From the NCBI GenBank assembly GCA_021296025.1, contig JAGWBF010000027.1:1-15485 (forward strand): a stretch of DNA of 15,485 nt, read 5' to 3'. Below the pieces are notes generated by a model. The model saw only the letters and a program-made list of their open reading frames with translations, searched no databases and was not told the origin of the DNA. Each line of letters opens with the position of its first letter. Position 1 is the stretch's first letter. Shown piece after piece: positions 1 to 6,690 of this stretch. The position numbers and the translations under genes were made by a program. The stretch is from Dehalococcoidia bacterium. GTDB lineage: Bacteria; Chloroflexota; Dehalococcoidia; Lucifugimonadales; JAGWBF01.

Positions 1-176
1 TTGATGATCGGGAGCTGGCCGCCTTCATAGCCAGGACGTGGGCCCGGACCCGACCGGGACTTTGCGCCCTTCATACCTCTACCGCTGTAGCTGCCGTGGC
101 CGCTGGCATCGCCGCGCCCGACGCGCTTCCTTCTCCTTCTTGTTCCACTGGGGGGTGCTACATCGTGCTCCATCAT
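1..176 (-). CDS. rplO: 50S ribosomal protein L15, N-terminal part (runs off window)
   Basis: The minus-strand reading frame from ATG 176 encodes a basic, glycine-rich N-terminus with KRVGRGDASGHG, SGRGMKGAKSRSG and RPGYEGGQLP. These match the conserved L15 start, which is a glycine-rich extension that penetrates the 23S rRNA during late 50S assembly. About 58 codons are visible and the rest lies beyond base 1. A second ATG follows directly at 173. I prefer 176 because AAAGGA lies upstream at a workable distance. The gene begins 2 nt after the rpmD stop, the usual spc-operon order (L30 then L15). The short opposite-strand and other-frame ORFs over this stretch are shadows. Confidence 0.93.
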   Translation of the reverse strand, partial: MMEHDVAPPSGTRRRRKRVGRGDASGHGSYSGRGMKGAKSRSGPGPRPGYEGGQLPII

Positions 177-178
177 GG

Positions 179-391
179 CTAATCGTCCTTTCCCTGCACG
201 TCCTGCCCCTCGATCCCCTGTTCGACATGGAGCATGTGGCTGACCTTGCGGACCATGCCAAGGATCGTTGGGCTGTCCTGGTGCACCACAGTCTGGTTCA
301 ATCGTCGCAGCCCAAGGGAGCGGACGACCCTCCTTTGGGCCTCAGTGGAGCCAGCGTAGCTTCTTTTGAGAGTGATCTTTAGACTTCCCAT
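179..391 (-). CDS. rpmD: 50S ribosomal protein L30
   Basis: A 70-aa protein whose first 57 residues fit bacterial L30: KITLKRSYAGSTEAQRRVVRSLGL, then the TVVHQDSPTILGMVRKVSHML segment. L30 is a small 23S rRNA-binding protein of the large subunit. Bacterial L30 is usually about 60 aa, so this copy has roughly ten extra hydrophilic C-terminal residues (GIEGQDVQGKDD). The ATG start at 391 has AGGA upstream. It sits 23 nt after the rpsE stop and 2 nt before rplO, so it is part of the same transcript. Confidence 0.93.
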   Translation of the reverse strand: MGSLKITLKRSYAGSTEAQRRVVRSLGLRRLNQTVVHQDSPTILGMVRKVSHMLHVEQGIEGQDVQGKDD

Positions 392-414
392 GGTTCGTTC
401 CTGTCGTAGGTGGG

Positions 415-936
415 TTAGCGGGTCGGACGGGGCGCCTTTCGCCGGGCGATCTCCTCATCCGGGTCCTTAAGCTGCTTCAGGGCCTCCAGGGTGGCATAGA
501 CCACGTTTATGGGGTTGCGGGATCCAAGGGACTTGGCTACCACATCCTTAACTCCGGCCAAGTCCAGCACCGCCCTTACCACACCAGCGGCGATGATGCC
601 GGTGCCCGGCGGAGCGGGCTTGATCAGCACCAGGGAAGCGCCCTTCTTCAAGGTGGTTGCCTGGGGAATGGTGCTGCCTTTCAAAGGCACTCGCACCAGG
701 TTCTTCTTGGCAACCGCATTCCCCTTTCTGACTGCATCGGGAATGGCCAGGGCTTTGCCCAGTCCCGCGCCCACAACGCCTTCGCCATCACCAACTACCA
801 CCAGGGCGTTGAACCTGAGATGTCTTCCTCCCTTGACCACCTTGGCGATCCGACGGGTGTACACCACCCTTTCGTTGAGCACCAAGCTGTTGACATCGAA
901 TGCCGATTCCGTAGGATTAGTCAGCAAGCTTACCAT
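415..936 (-). CDS. rpsE: 30S ribosomal protein S5
   Basis: A 173-aa protein with the S5 N-terminal double-stranded-RNA-binding-like domain, around residues 20-85 (ERVVYTRRIAKVVKGGRHLRF, then VVVGDGEGVVGAGLGKA). The C-terminal domain contains APPGTGIIAAGVVRAVLDLAGVKDV and the LGSRNPINVVYAT segment. S5 lies on the solvent side of the 30S near the mRNA entry site and affects decoding accuracy. Its length is typical. The ATG overlaps the rplR stop codon by one base (TAATG), and GGAGG lies inside the end of rplR, which suggests translational coupling. Confidence 0.97.
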   Translation of the reverse strand: MVSLLTNPTESAFDVNSLVLNERVVYTRRIAKVVKGGRHLRFNALVVVGDGEGVVGAGLGKALAIPDAVRKGNAVAKKNLVRVPLKGSTIPQATTLKKGASLVLIKPAPPGTGIIAAGVVRAVLDLAGVKDVVAKSLGSRNPINVVYATLEALKQLKDPDEEIARRKAPRPTR

Positions 937-1304
937 TAGAAGGTGAGTCCTCCTTCGCGAGCCGCTTCGGCAAGCACCTTCACGCGACCATGGTACTTGT
1001 ACCCGCCGCGGTCGAAGACAACTCTATCGATCCCCTTGGACTTGGCCCTCTGAGCGATGGCGGTGCCAACCAGCTTAGAGCGTTCCGACTTCCCAGCCTT
1101 GGTTTTGGAAGGGACCACCTCAGCCTCCTTGCTGGAGGCTGAAGCCAGGGTGTACCCCACGCTGTCATCGATCACCTGGGCATATATGTGATTCAAACTT
1201 CGAAACACGCACAAGCGGGGTTGCTGAGGGGTGCCCGACACCTTGGTACGCACCCTCCGGTGCCTAACTACCCTCAGTCTCCGCGCATCTTTGTCCCTGG
1301 GCAT
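936..1304 (-). CDS. rplR: 50S ribosomal protein L18
   Basis: A 122-aa basic protein, usual length for L18, which binds 5S rRNA in the central protuberance together with L5. Diagnostic stretches are RHRRVRTKVSGTPQQPRLCVFRS, NHIYAQVIDD, and the C-terminal DRGGYKYHGRVKVLAEAAREGGL. The ATG at 1304 is preceded by AGAGGA. It lies 11 nt downstream of rplF and overlaps rpsE by one base. The N-terminal RNA-binding tail is short and Arg-rich, as expected. Confidence 0.97.
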   Translation of the reverse strand: MPRDKDARRLRVVRHRRVRTKVSGTPQQPRLCVFRSLNHIYAQVIDDSVGYTLASASSKEAEVVPSKTKAGKSERSKLVGTAIAQRAKSKGIDRVVFDRGGYKYHGRVKVLAEAAREGGLTF

Positions 1305-1315
1305 TGTCCGGTCCT

Positions 1316-1900
1316 CTACTTCTTCCTGGCTGCAGCTTTTCCGGGCTTAAGTCGCAGCACCTCATCGGAATACTTGATCCCCTTCTCCTTGTATGCATTG
1401 GGAGGCCGCACTCGGCGTATCCTCGACGCCACTTCGCCCACCTTCTGCTTGTCCATCCCACTCACGTGGATACGGTTGTTGCCTTCGACAGTAATGGTTA
1501 CCCCTTCTAAAGGCGAGAGCTCGACGGGATGGCTGTACCCGACGTTGAGAACGACACCATCCCCCGACTGCTGGGCCCGGTAACCTACCCCCATTAGCTC
1601 GAGGGTCTTCTGGAAACCTTCAGATACTCCTGTAACCGCATTTGCCACGAGGCTGCGGGTAAGTCCATGAAGGGAGCGGTGGAACTTGCGCTCCGAGTAC
1701 CTTTCCACCACTACCTGCGAATCTTCCACACGAACGGTCACGTCTGGATGCAGGGGCTGTACTAAGGTGCCCCTGGGCCCGTTGACCGTGACCTGGCCAT
1801 ACTCGGTGATTACCTGAACGCCGGCGGGGATAGGTATGGCCTTGCGTCCAATCCTGGAGAGAGTGCGTTCTCGACGTTGCGCCGTTACATCACCAGACAT
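1316..1900 (-). CDS. rplF: 50S ribosomal protein L6
   Basis: A 194-aa protein with the two tandem L6 domains. The family start LSRIGRKAIPIPAGVQV and the segment VTVNGPRGTL are near the N-terminus. The C-terminal domain contains GVGYRAQQ and the strongly conserved RIRRVRPPNAYKEKGIKY. L6 binds 23S rRNA near the sarcin-ricin loop. The family normally begins at M-SRIGRK. Here the codon in front of SRIGRK is CTC, and the only usable in-frame start is ATG 1900. That adds about 13 residues (MSGDVTAQRRERT) and makes the gene overlap the end of rpsH by 11 nt. AGGAGG lies upstream but is rather distant. Confidence 0.96.
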   Translation of the reverse strand: MSGDVTAQRRERTLSRIGRKAIPIPAGVQVITEYGQVTVNGPRGTLVQPLHPDVTVRVEDSQVVVERYSERKFHRSLHGLTRSLVANAVTGVSEGFQKTLELMGVGYRAQQSGDGVVLNVGYSHPVELSPLEGVTITVEGNNRIHVSGMDKQKVGEVASRIRRVRPPNAYKEKGIKYSDEVLRLKPGKAAARKK

Positions 1901-2288
1901 AGCAGAGCAGCTCTCCTCCTATTCCCTTATTCCAGGCTTCCTTGCCGGTCATGATGCCGCTGGATGTGGACAATATTGCTATGCCCACTCCTCCATACAC
2001 TCGGGGGATCTCGCCTTTGCCAACATAGACCCTGAGGCCCGGCTTGCTGACCTTCTTCAGGCCGGTGATGGGCAGGCCCTTGTTCTCCCGATAGGTCAGA
2101 TGTATGCGCAGCTGGGGATGGGGCTGGCCGCGCAGCAGATCGTAGTCCCGTATGAAGCGCTCCTCTTTCAGTATCTTGGCGATGGCGACCTTGGCCTTGG
2201 AAACGGGCATGACCAGATGATCATGGCGCATCTGCTGCGCGTTCCTGATACGGGTCAACATGTCTGCTATAGGATCGGTTACCGGCAT
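1890..2288 (-). CDS. rpsH: 30S ribosomal protein S8
   Basis: A 132-aa protein with the S8 pattern: DPIADMLTRIRNAQQMRHDHLVMP at the N-terminus, KAKVAIAKILKEERFI, and the C-terminal GIAILSTSSGIMTGKEAWNKGIGGELLCYVW. S8 binds 16S rRNA helix 21 early in 30S assembly. In E. coli it also represses the spc operon by binding mRNA near rplE. No matching regulatory fold was established here. The ATG at 2288 has a G-rich Shine-Dalgarno region, and the gene lies 46 nt after rpsZ. Confidence 0.97.
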   Translation of the reverse strand: MPVTDPIADMLTRIRNAQQMRHDHLVMPVSKAKVAIAKILKEERFIRDYDLLRGQPHPQLRIHLTYRENKGLPITGLKKVSKPGLRVYVGKGEIPRVYGGVGIAILSTSSGIMTGKEAWNKGIGGELLCYVW

Positions 2289-2334
2289 TTTTGCCCCCCG
2301 GCAATGCGTGGATTGTCTTTAGAGCCCTTTTCTA

Positions 2335-2520
2335 CTACCAACTCGCTTTGCGCACTCCCGGAAGCTCTCCAAGGAGGCTCAGCTGCCTCATGCAGATGCG
2401 GCATAGTCCGAAATACCGGATGTAAGCCCTTGGCCTGCCGCATCGGTTGCACCGGTTGTGGTTCCTGACAGGGAACTTTTGAGGCTGCTTCCACTTTGCT
2501 ATCTTGGATTTCTTAGCCAA
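2335..2520 (-). CDS. rpsZ: 30S ribosomal protein S14, zinc-binding short form (S14Z)
   Basis: A 61-aa protein, the length of the short zinc-containing S14. Four cysteines form the zinc ribbon: C24 and C27 in NRCNRCGRP, C40 and C43 in FGLCRICMRQLS. The C-terminal GELPGVRKASW is the family signature. It binds 16S rRNA in the 30S head. The start codon is TTG at 2520 (TTG GCT AAG AAA), supported by GAGG eight bases upstream. No in-frame ATG is available before the rplE stop. Having only the zinc form here fits a Gram-positive-like or Chloroflexota-like lineage rather than gammaproteobacteria. Confidence 0.96.
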   Translation of the reverse strand: MAKKSKIAKWKQPQKFPVRNHNRCNRCGRPRAYIRYFGLCRICMRQLSLLGELPGVRKASW

Positions 2521-2530
2521 TACAAGTACC

Positions 2531-3340
2531 TCAGTTCTGTCTGACGAAGGGCATCCCCATCAACGCAAGAAGGCGGGATGCTTCGGAATCGGTCCTTGCC
2601 GTGGTGTTGATCGTTATCTGCAGTCCCCGTATGCGCTCGATCTGCCCGTAGTCGATTTCGGGGAAGATAATCTGTTCCCTGATGCCCAGGGAGTAGTTGC
2701 CCCGCCCATCAAAGCTGGTGGCAGGCACTCCCCGGAAGTCCCTGATGCGGGGCAGGGCCGCATTGAGTAAGCGGTCCATGAACTGGTACATCCGTGCGCC
2801 CCGGAGGGTCACGCACATACCTATGGGATTTCCTTCCCTGAGCTTGAATCCGGCGATGGACTTCTTGGCCCGGGTGATAATCGGCTTCTGGCCCGATATG
2901 GTGCTCAAGTCCTTCGTCGCGCTCTCCATGGCCCTGGGATTGGTAAGAGCCTCTCCCAAGCCTATGTTCAAAACTACCTTCTTCAGCTTTGGTACCTGCA
3001 CCACGTTCTTGTATCCAAACTCCTGGAGCATTGCCGGCACTACCTCGGTCTGGTACAGCTCCTTAAGCCTGGGGGTAGGGCTGGCCTGGGGTGGCGGGCT
3101 GGCGGCGGGAGCTTCCTCTTCAGTGGCCGGAGCTGCGGCAGCAGCCCTGCTAGCCCTCGCGGACGAGCTCCTTGTCGACGTTCCCCGCGCGGCCCTAGGC
3201 GTGCTTCGAGGAGCCCTCGCCTTAGCAGGCTGGGCTTGCTCGGCACCCGTTTCGGTGGACGCAGCGGCGTTGTCCGCCGTACTTTCGCCCGCCGGGGAGG
3301 GAGCTTCTTCTAGTCGATCGTCTCCCTGCACTTCTGACAT
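2531..3340 (-). CDS. rplE: 50S ribosomal protein L5 with long N-terminal low-complexity extension
   Basis: A 269-aa product, whereas L5 is usually about 180 aa. The canonical L5 core begins near residue 90: RLKELYQTEVVPAMLQEFGY, VPKLKKVVLNIGLGEA, GQKPIITRAKKSIAGFKLREG, then the C-terminal NYSLGIREQIIFPEIDYG. L5 binds 5S rRNA in the central protuberance and contacts the P-site tRNA. Residues 1-90 are Ala/Ser/Pro/Glu-rich with an Arg-rich middle (about 38-66, including STPRAARGTSTRSS), flanked by acidic patches. ATG 3340 has AAAGGT upstream and is the only ATG before the core, so the extension looks genuine. The start overlaps the end of rplX by 31 nt. A later GTG at codon 4 would not remove the extension. 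Confidence 0.95.
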   Translation of the reverse strand: MSEVQGDDRLEEAPSPAGESTADNAAASTETGAEQAQPAKARAPRSTPRAARGTSTRSSSARASRAAAAAPATEEEAPAASPPPQASPTPRLKELYQTEVVPAMLQEFGYKNVVQVPKLKKVVLNIGLGEALTNPRAMESATKDLSTISGQKPIITRAKKSIAGFKLREGNPIGMCVTLRGARMYQFMDRLLNAALPRIRDFRGVPATSFDGRGNYSLGIREQIIFPEIDYGQIERIRGLQITINTTARTDSEASRLLALMGMPFVRQN

Positions 3341-3621
3341 TCCCGTACCTTTCTGCCGTCTTCCAGCCGGTTGGACCGAACCCTGGTGGGTCTGCTGCAC
3401 TTGTTGCAGACCAACATGACGTTGGACATATGAAGAGGGGCTTCCTTCTGTATCCTTCCCGCTTGCCTCGCCTGGCCTGTAGGCCTCATATGCCTTACAA
3501 CCAGATTGAACCCCTCTATGGTCACCCTGTTCTCTTCGGGAAGGACCTTTTCCACCTTGCCCCGGCGGCCTTTCTCCTTGCCTCCGATGACCAACACCGT
3601 ATCGCCCTTGCGGATATTCAT
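3310..3621 (-). CDS. rplX: 50S ribosomal protein L24 (zinc-type cysteine motif)
   Basis: A 103-aa protein with an N-terminal KOW segment (IRKGDTVLVIGGKEKGRRGKV) and the GFNLVVRHMRPT motif. This is L24, an assembly initiator binding 23S rRNA near the exit tunnel. C72 and C75 (CNKC) and C95 and C98 (CQKC) form a likely zinc ribbon found in many, not all, bacterial L24 proteins. I chose ATG 3621, which shares its A with the rplN stop (TGATG). A GTG just upstream (3624) would overlap as GTGA. GAGG precedes both. The end of the gene overlaps rplE. Confidence 0.95.
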   Translation of the reverse strand: MNIRKGDTVLVIGGKEKGRRGKVEKVLPEENRVTIEGFNLVVRHMRPTGQARQAGRIQKEAPLHMSNVMLVCNKCSRPTRVRSNRLEDGRKVRECQKCRETID

Positions 3622-3986
3622 CACACAACCTCTGGGGCGAGGGAAAGGATTCGCATGTAACCCCGGTCTCTTAGCTCACGGGCCACAGGGCCAAAAATTC
3701 GACTCCCACGGGGGTTAGTGCCAGTGACCAACACCGCGGCATTATCGTCGAAGCGCACATAGGTGCCGTCGGGCCTCCGGTGAGGCTGGGCTGTGCGAAC
3801 GATGACCGCCCGTACTACGTCGCCCTTCTTAACCGCCGCCATCGGGGCAGCTTCCTTGACCGCGCCCACGATGATATCGCCGATAGAGGCGTACCGGCGT
3901 CGGCTGGAGCCCGGTATGTTGATGCACATGATCTCCCGAGCGCCGCTGTTGTCTGCTACTACAAGTCGTGAAAAGGTCTGGATCAT
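3621..3986 (-). CDS. rplN: 50S ribosomal protein L14
   Basis: A 121-aa protein, usual length. Signatures are the N-terminal MIQTFSRLVVADNSGAREIM, GDIIVGAVKEA, VVRAVIVRTAQPHRRPDGTY, and the C-terminal GSRIFGPVARELRDRGYMRILSLAPEVV. L14 lies at the subunit interface and contributes to inter-subunit bridges. The ATG overlaps the rpsQ stop as ATGA, so translation is probably coupled to rpsQ. Confidence 0.97.
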   Translation of the reverse strand: MIQTFSRLVVADNSGAREIMCINIPGSSRRRYASIGDIIVGAVKEAAPMAAVKKGDVVRAVIVRTAQPHRRPDGTYVRFDDNAAVLVTGTNPRGSRIFGPVARELRDRGYMRILSLAPEVV

Positions 3987-4612
3987 TCCCTTCTCTCCGA
4001 ATCCGATTCCCCTTCTGTTTCTTCCTGGGCTGCCTCGGCCTCAGCCACAGGCTCTTCGATAACCTCTTCCTGGGCAGGCTCGGCCACAGGCTCTTCGATA
4101 GCTTCTTCCTCGACAGCCTCGGCCTCAGCCACAGGCTCTTCGATAACCTCTTCCTCGACAGCCTCGACTTCAGCCACAGGCTCTTCGATAACCTCTTCCT
4201 CGACAGCCTCGACTTCAGCCACAGGCTCTTCAATGGCTTCTTCTTCGGCAGCCTCGGCTTCAGCCATCGGTTCCGAATCGGCCTCTTCTACAACCGGCGC
4301 GGCTGCGAGCGTTTCGGCCAGCAGGCCCTGGTCCAGCTCGACGGGCTTCACCTCCGCAACCTCATGGCGCTCCAGTATGGACAGCACTCTCCAATGCTTG
4401 GTCTTGGAGATTGGGCGAGTCTCTTCGATGCGCACAAGGTCACCGAGAAGGCACTCGTTGCCCTCATCGTGGGCGTAGCACTTTGTTATCCGCCGGAGGC
4501 TCTTCTTGTAAATGGGATGGCGCTGCTGCCATCGAACCTCCACCAAGGCTGTTTTGTCCATCTTGGTGCTTATAACGCGGCCCACCCTGATCTTCCGAAA
4601 CTCCTTGGCCAT
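3983..4612 (-). CDS. rpsQ: 30S ribosomal protein S17 with long acidic repeat tail
   Basis: Residues 1-85 are a normal S17 OB-fold: RKIRVGRVISTKMDKTALVEV, HPIYKKSLRRITKCYAHDE, GDLVRIEETRPISKTKHWRV. S17 binds 16S rRNA early in assembly in the lower body of the 30S. The protein is 209 aa, whereas S17 is usually about 85. The extra 124 residues are made of Glu/Ala/Val repeats of the form EEEVIEEPVAEVEAV, and residues 90-206 contain no Lys or Arg. The frame is open throughout and ends in TGA overlapping the rplN start (ATGA), which argues for a genuine C-terminus. ATG 4612 lies one base after the rpmC stop. Confidence 0.96.
   Translation of the reverse strand: MAKEFRKIRVGRVISTKMDKTALVEVRWQQRHPIYKKSLRRITKCYAHDEGNECLLGDLVRIEETRPISKTKHWRVLSILERHEVAEVKPVELDQGLLAETLAAAPVVEEADSEPMAEAEAAEEEAIEEPVAEVEAVEEEVIEEPVAEVEAVEEEVIEEPVAEAEAVEEEAIEEPVAEPAQEEVIEEPVAEAEAAQEETEGESDSERRE
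4020..4265. repeat. 45-bp tandem repeat inside rpsQ
   Basis: On the plus strand the sequence gccacaggctcttc recurs at 4044, 4083, 4128, 4173 and 4218, with a diverged copy at 4263. The spacing is 45 bp except for one 39-bp unit (4044 to 4083). Each full unit encodes 15 residues of the S17 tail, and the short one encodes 13. The units at 4128 and 4173 are nearly identical over the whole 45 bp, which points to recent duplication by slippage or recombination. All changes keep the reading frame. Confidence 0.93.
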
Positions 4613-4613
4613 G

Positions 4614-4811
4614 CTAAGATTCTCCCAATTCCCGCTGCCTGATGATGGTCTGCAGGCGGGCGATGTTTCTCTTCACGTACCTTACCTGAGATGTGTTGGC
4701 CATCTGCTTGGTTGCTAGGCGGAAGCGTATATTCATGAGCTCCCTGTAGGACTCCTCAAGGGATCTCTTGAGCTCCTCATAGTCCATTTCTCGAATTTCA
4801 TGTGCTCGCAC
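4614..4811 (-). CDS. rpmC: 50S ribosomal protein L29
   Basis: A 65-aa, mostly helical protein of L29 length: AHEIREMDYEELKRSLEES, ELMNIRFRLATKQM, and RYVKRNIARLQTIIRQRE, the family signature near the end. L29 lies by the polypeptide tunnel exit next to L23. The start is GTG 4811. An ATG at 4787 would remove the conserved REM-type N-terminus, and GGAG lies upstream of the GTG. It is 28 nt after rplP and 1 nt before rpsQ. Confidence 0.95.
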   Translation of the reverse strand: MRAHEIREMDYEELKRSLEESYRELMNIRFRLATKQMANTSQVRYVKRNIARLQTIIRQRELGES

Positions 4812-4839
4812 TCCGGCACGCTCCCGTTAACCTGGGTAT

Positions 4840-5271
4840 CTAAGCTTCGGATAGATCGCCGGACCCGTCCCGGCGGACCGCCCTGGTGGCGATGGGCAGC
4901 TTGTGGGATGCCAGCCTCAGGGCTTCCATGGCGACCTCTTCTCTCACACCGCTTACCTCGAACATGATCCGGCCGGGCTTGACCACCGCCACCCAGTGGT
5001 CCACAGCGGCCTTTCCACCGCCCATGCGCACCTCTGCCGGCTTCTTGCTGACAGCCTTGTCAGAGAACAGGCGCACCCAGACGTTGCCGCCCCGGCGCAT
5101 ATGCCTGTTGATGGCGATACGGGCGGCCTCTATCTGCCTGGCCGTGATCCATGCGCACTCCATGGCCTTGAGGCCATACTCTCCGAAGGACACCGAGTTC
5201 CCGGATGTGGCCACGCCCCTCCGGTGTCCCCGGTGCATCTTGCGGTACTTGACCCTTTTAGGTTGTAGCAT
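4840..5271 (-). CDS. rplP: 50S ribosomal protein L16
   Basis: A 143-aa protein: MLQPKRVKYRKMHRGHRRGVA at the N-terminus, FGEYGLKAMECAWITARQIEAARIAI, GGNVWVRLFSDKAVSKKPAEVRMGGGKA, and a C-terminal EALRLASHKLPI. L16 binds near the A-site and 5S rRNA region and enters late in 50S assembly. The length is typical. The ATG lies inside the end of rpsC, with an overlap of 14 nt. Confidence 0.97.
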   Translation of the reverse strand: MLQPKRVKYRKMHRGHRRGVATSGNSVSFGEYGLKAMECAWITARQIEAARIAINRHMRRGGNVWVRLFSDKAVSKKPAEVRMGGGKAAVDHWVAVVKPGRIMFEVSGVREEVAMEALRLASHKLPIATRAVRRDGSGDLSEA

Positions 5272-6004
5272 CGGCTATTTCCTCAAGGTTTACTGTAGGG
5301 ATATCTTCGGCGTGGACCGTCACCTCTATGGTCTCCAGCTCTTCGGCGATCTCCTCGGGAGGAGGAGGCAGCACTTCGCCCTTGTATATCCAAACCTTCA
5401 CGCCGATGCGTCCCATCAGCGTCCGGGCTTCGGTGATGCTGTAGTCAATGTCGGCCCTGAGGGTGTGGAGGGGAAGCCGCCCGTCCATGAGCTTTTCCCG
5501 CCGGGCGATCTCCGCACCGGTGATGCGCCCCTTGATGCCGATCTTTATGCCCTGGGCCCCTGCCTGCATCGCCCTCTGCGCCGCCTGGCGCATGGCCCTG
5601 CGATAGGAGACCCTTCGCTCCAGCTGGTCGGAAATGTTGCGACTCACTAGGAATGCATTCAGCTCCGGCTGGGATATCTCCAGGATATTCAGCTGGATGC
5701 GTCGAACGGTCAGCTTTTCCAGACGGGACCGCAGCTTCTTGACCCGCTCTCCATCCCGGCCGATGAGAATGCCCGGCCTGGCCGAGTGCACGTTGATAAC
5801 TATGTCCTGGGAACCCCGGTCGATCTCGATGCGGGCTATTCCGGCGTTGCCGAACCCCTCGTATTCCTTGGCGATCCCATTGCGGATCGACAGGTCCTCC
5901 AGCACCAGCTCCCGGTAATCCCGACCTCGGGGAGCATACCAGTGGGTCTGCCAATCCTTCACGATTCCTAGGCGAAAGCCCGTAGGATGCGTCTTGTGTC
6001 CCAC
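5258..6004 (-). CDS. rpsC: 30S ribosomal protein S3
   Basis: A 248-aa protein starting MGHKTHPTGFRLGIVKDW, the S3 signature. A KH type II domain has its GxxG loop (GRDG) at residues 82-85. The C-terminal domain includes GIKIGIKGRITGAEIARRE and the motif IGVKVWIYKGE. S3 lines the mRNA entry channel with S4 and S5. The last 35 residues or so are an acidic tail (EEIAEELETIEV), which is common in the family. The start is GTG 6004, directly next to the rplV stop, with AGGAGGT inside the end of rplV. Confidence 0.97.
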   Translation of the reverse strand: MGHKTHPTGFRLGIVKDWQTHWYAPRGRDYRELVLEDLSIRNGIAKEYEGFGNAGIARIEIDRGSQDIVINVHSARPGILIGRDGERVKKLRSRLEKLTVRRIQLNILEISQPELNAFLVSRNISDQLERRVSYRRAMRQAAQRAMQAGAQGIKIGIKGRITGAEIARREKLMDGRLPLHTLRADIDYSITEARTLMGRIGVKVWIYKGEVLPPPPEEIAEELETIEVTVHAEDIPTVNLEEIADATT

Positions 6005-6352
6005 CTAGGACACCTCCTCAGCATCGTTTACAACCACTGTGATGTGGCTGGAGCGCTTGGCGATGCGCCCTATGCGCCCCCTGGCCCGGGGACGGAAGCG
6101 CTTCAGGGACCGAGCCCCGTCGGCAACAATCTTGACGATGACCAGGTTTTCCGGGTCCATGAGCAGGTTGTTTTCGGCATTCGCGGCCGCCGACCTGACG
6201 ACCTTATACACCGTCCGCGCCCACGGTGAAGGCAGCAGCCTCAACGTGTCCAAGGCTTCCTCCACAGGCCTGCCCCGCACCAAGTCGGTGATGGGCTTGA
6301 GCCTCTTGGGTGAAGCCCCAATGTCCCTTGCCGTAGCCTTTACCTCAGGCAC
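6005..6352 (-). CDS. rplV: 50S ribosomal protein L22
   Basis: A 115-aa protein with KATARDIGASPKRLKPITDLVRG near the N-terminus, a central block around VVRSAAANAENNLLMDPENL, and the C-terminal LKRFRPRARGRIGRIAKRSSHITVVV. The last contains the beta-hairpin that reaches into the exit tunnel. Mutations of that loop in other bacteria give macrolide resistance, but nothing unusual is visible here. The start is GTG 6352, supported by GAGGAGG upstream. Its stop is immediately followed by the rpsC start. Confidence 0.97.
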   Translation of the reverse strand: MPEVKATARDIGASPKRLKPITDLVRGRPVEEALDTLRLLPSPWARTVYKVVRSAAANAENNLLMDPENLVIVKIVADGARSLKRFRPRARGRIGRIAKRSSHITVVVNDAEEVS

Positions 6353-6387
6353 CTGGAGTCCTCCTCGAATAGAGCACCAATGGTCAT

Positions 6388-6687
6388 CTACCTTCGGCCT
6401 CCGCCGCGGGGTTGAGTTGTCCGCTCAGAGCGGGCCACATGCCCTCTGAAGGTGCGGGTGGGAGCAAATTCTCCGAGCTTGTGGCCCACGGTGTTTTCCG
6501 TGATGAATACGGGCACATGGCGCCTGCCATCATGCACCGCTATGGTCAGGCCGACCATGTCGGGCATTATGGTAGATGCCCGGGACCATGTGCGGATGAC
6601 CGACTTCGTGCCAGCCCTTTGGACGGTTGCAACCTTCTTGGCCAGCTTGGGATGCACGAAAGGGCCCTTTTTGGTAGAGCGGGACAT
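6388..6687 (-). CDS. rpsS: 30S ribosomal protein S19
   Basis: A 99-aa protein: MSRSTKKGPFVHPKLAKKV, IRTWSRASTIMPDMVGLTIAVHDGR, and the conserved FITENTVGHKLGEFAPTRTFRGH. S19 sits in the 30S head beside S13 and contacts the 50S across bridge B1a. The length is slightly above the usual 92-93, because of a short Arg/Gly-rich end. ATG 6687 is 3 nt after the rplB stop. Confidence 0.97.
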   Translation of the reverse strand: MSRSTKKGPFVHPKLAKKVATVQRAGTKSVIRTWSRASTIMPDMVGLTIAVHDGRRHVPVFITENTVGHKLGEFAPTRTFRGHVARSERTTQPRGGGRR

Positions 6688-6690
6688 CCC

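Noticed and set aside
3341..3628. Longer start for L5 at 3628 (365 aa)
   Set aside because: The extra part lies over rplX in another frame; ATG 3340 has its own ribosome binding site.
3829..4233. Minus-strand frame with KSLWLKSRLSRKRL repeats
   Set aside because: It is another frame of the same 45-bp repeat, without a ribosome binding site or conserved domain.
4020..4265. Possible CRISPR array
   Set aside because: The repeats are contiguous 45-bp coding units without spacers.
3968..4642. Plus-strand repetitive frame opposite rpsQ (Leu/Phe/Ser-rich repeats)
   Set aside because: Its repeats are the complement of the S17 tail repeat; the S17 frame is anchored by a conserved domain and operon overlaps.
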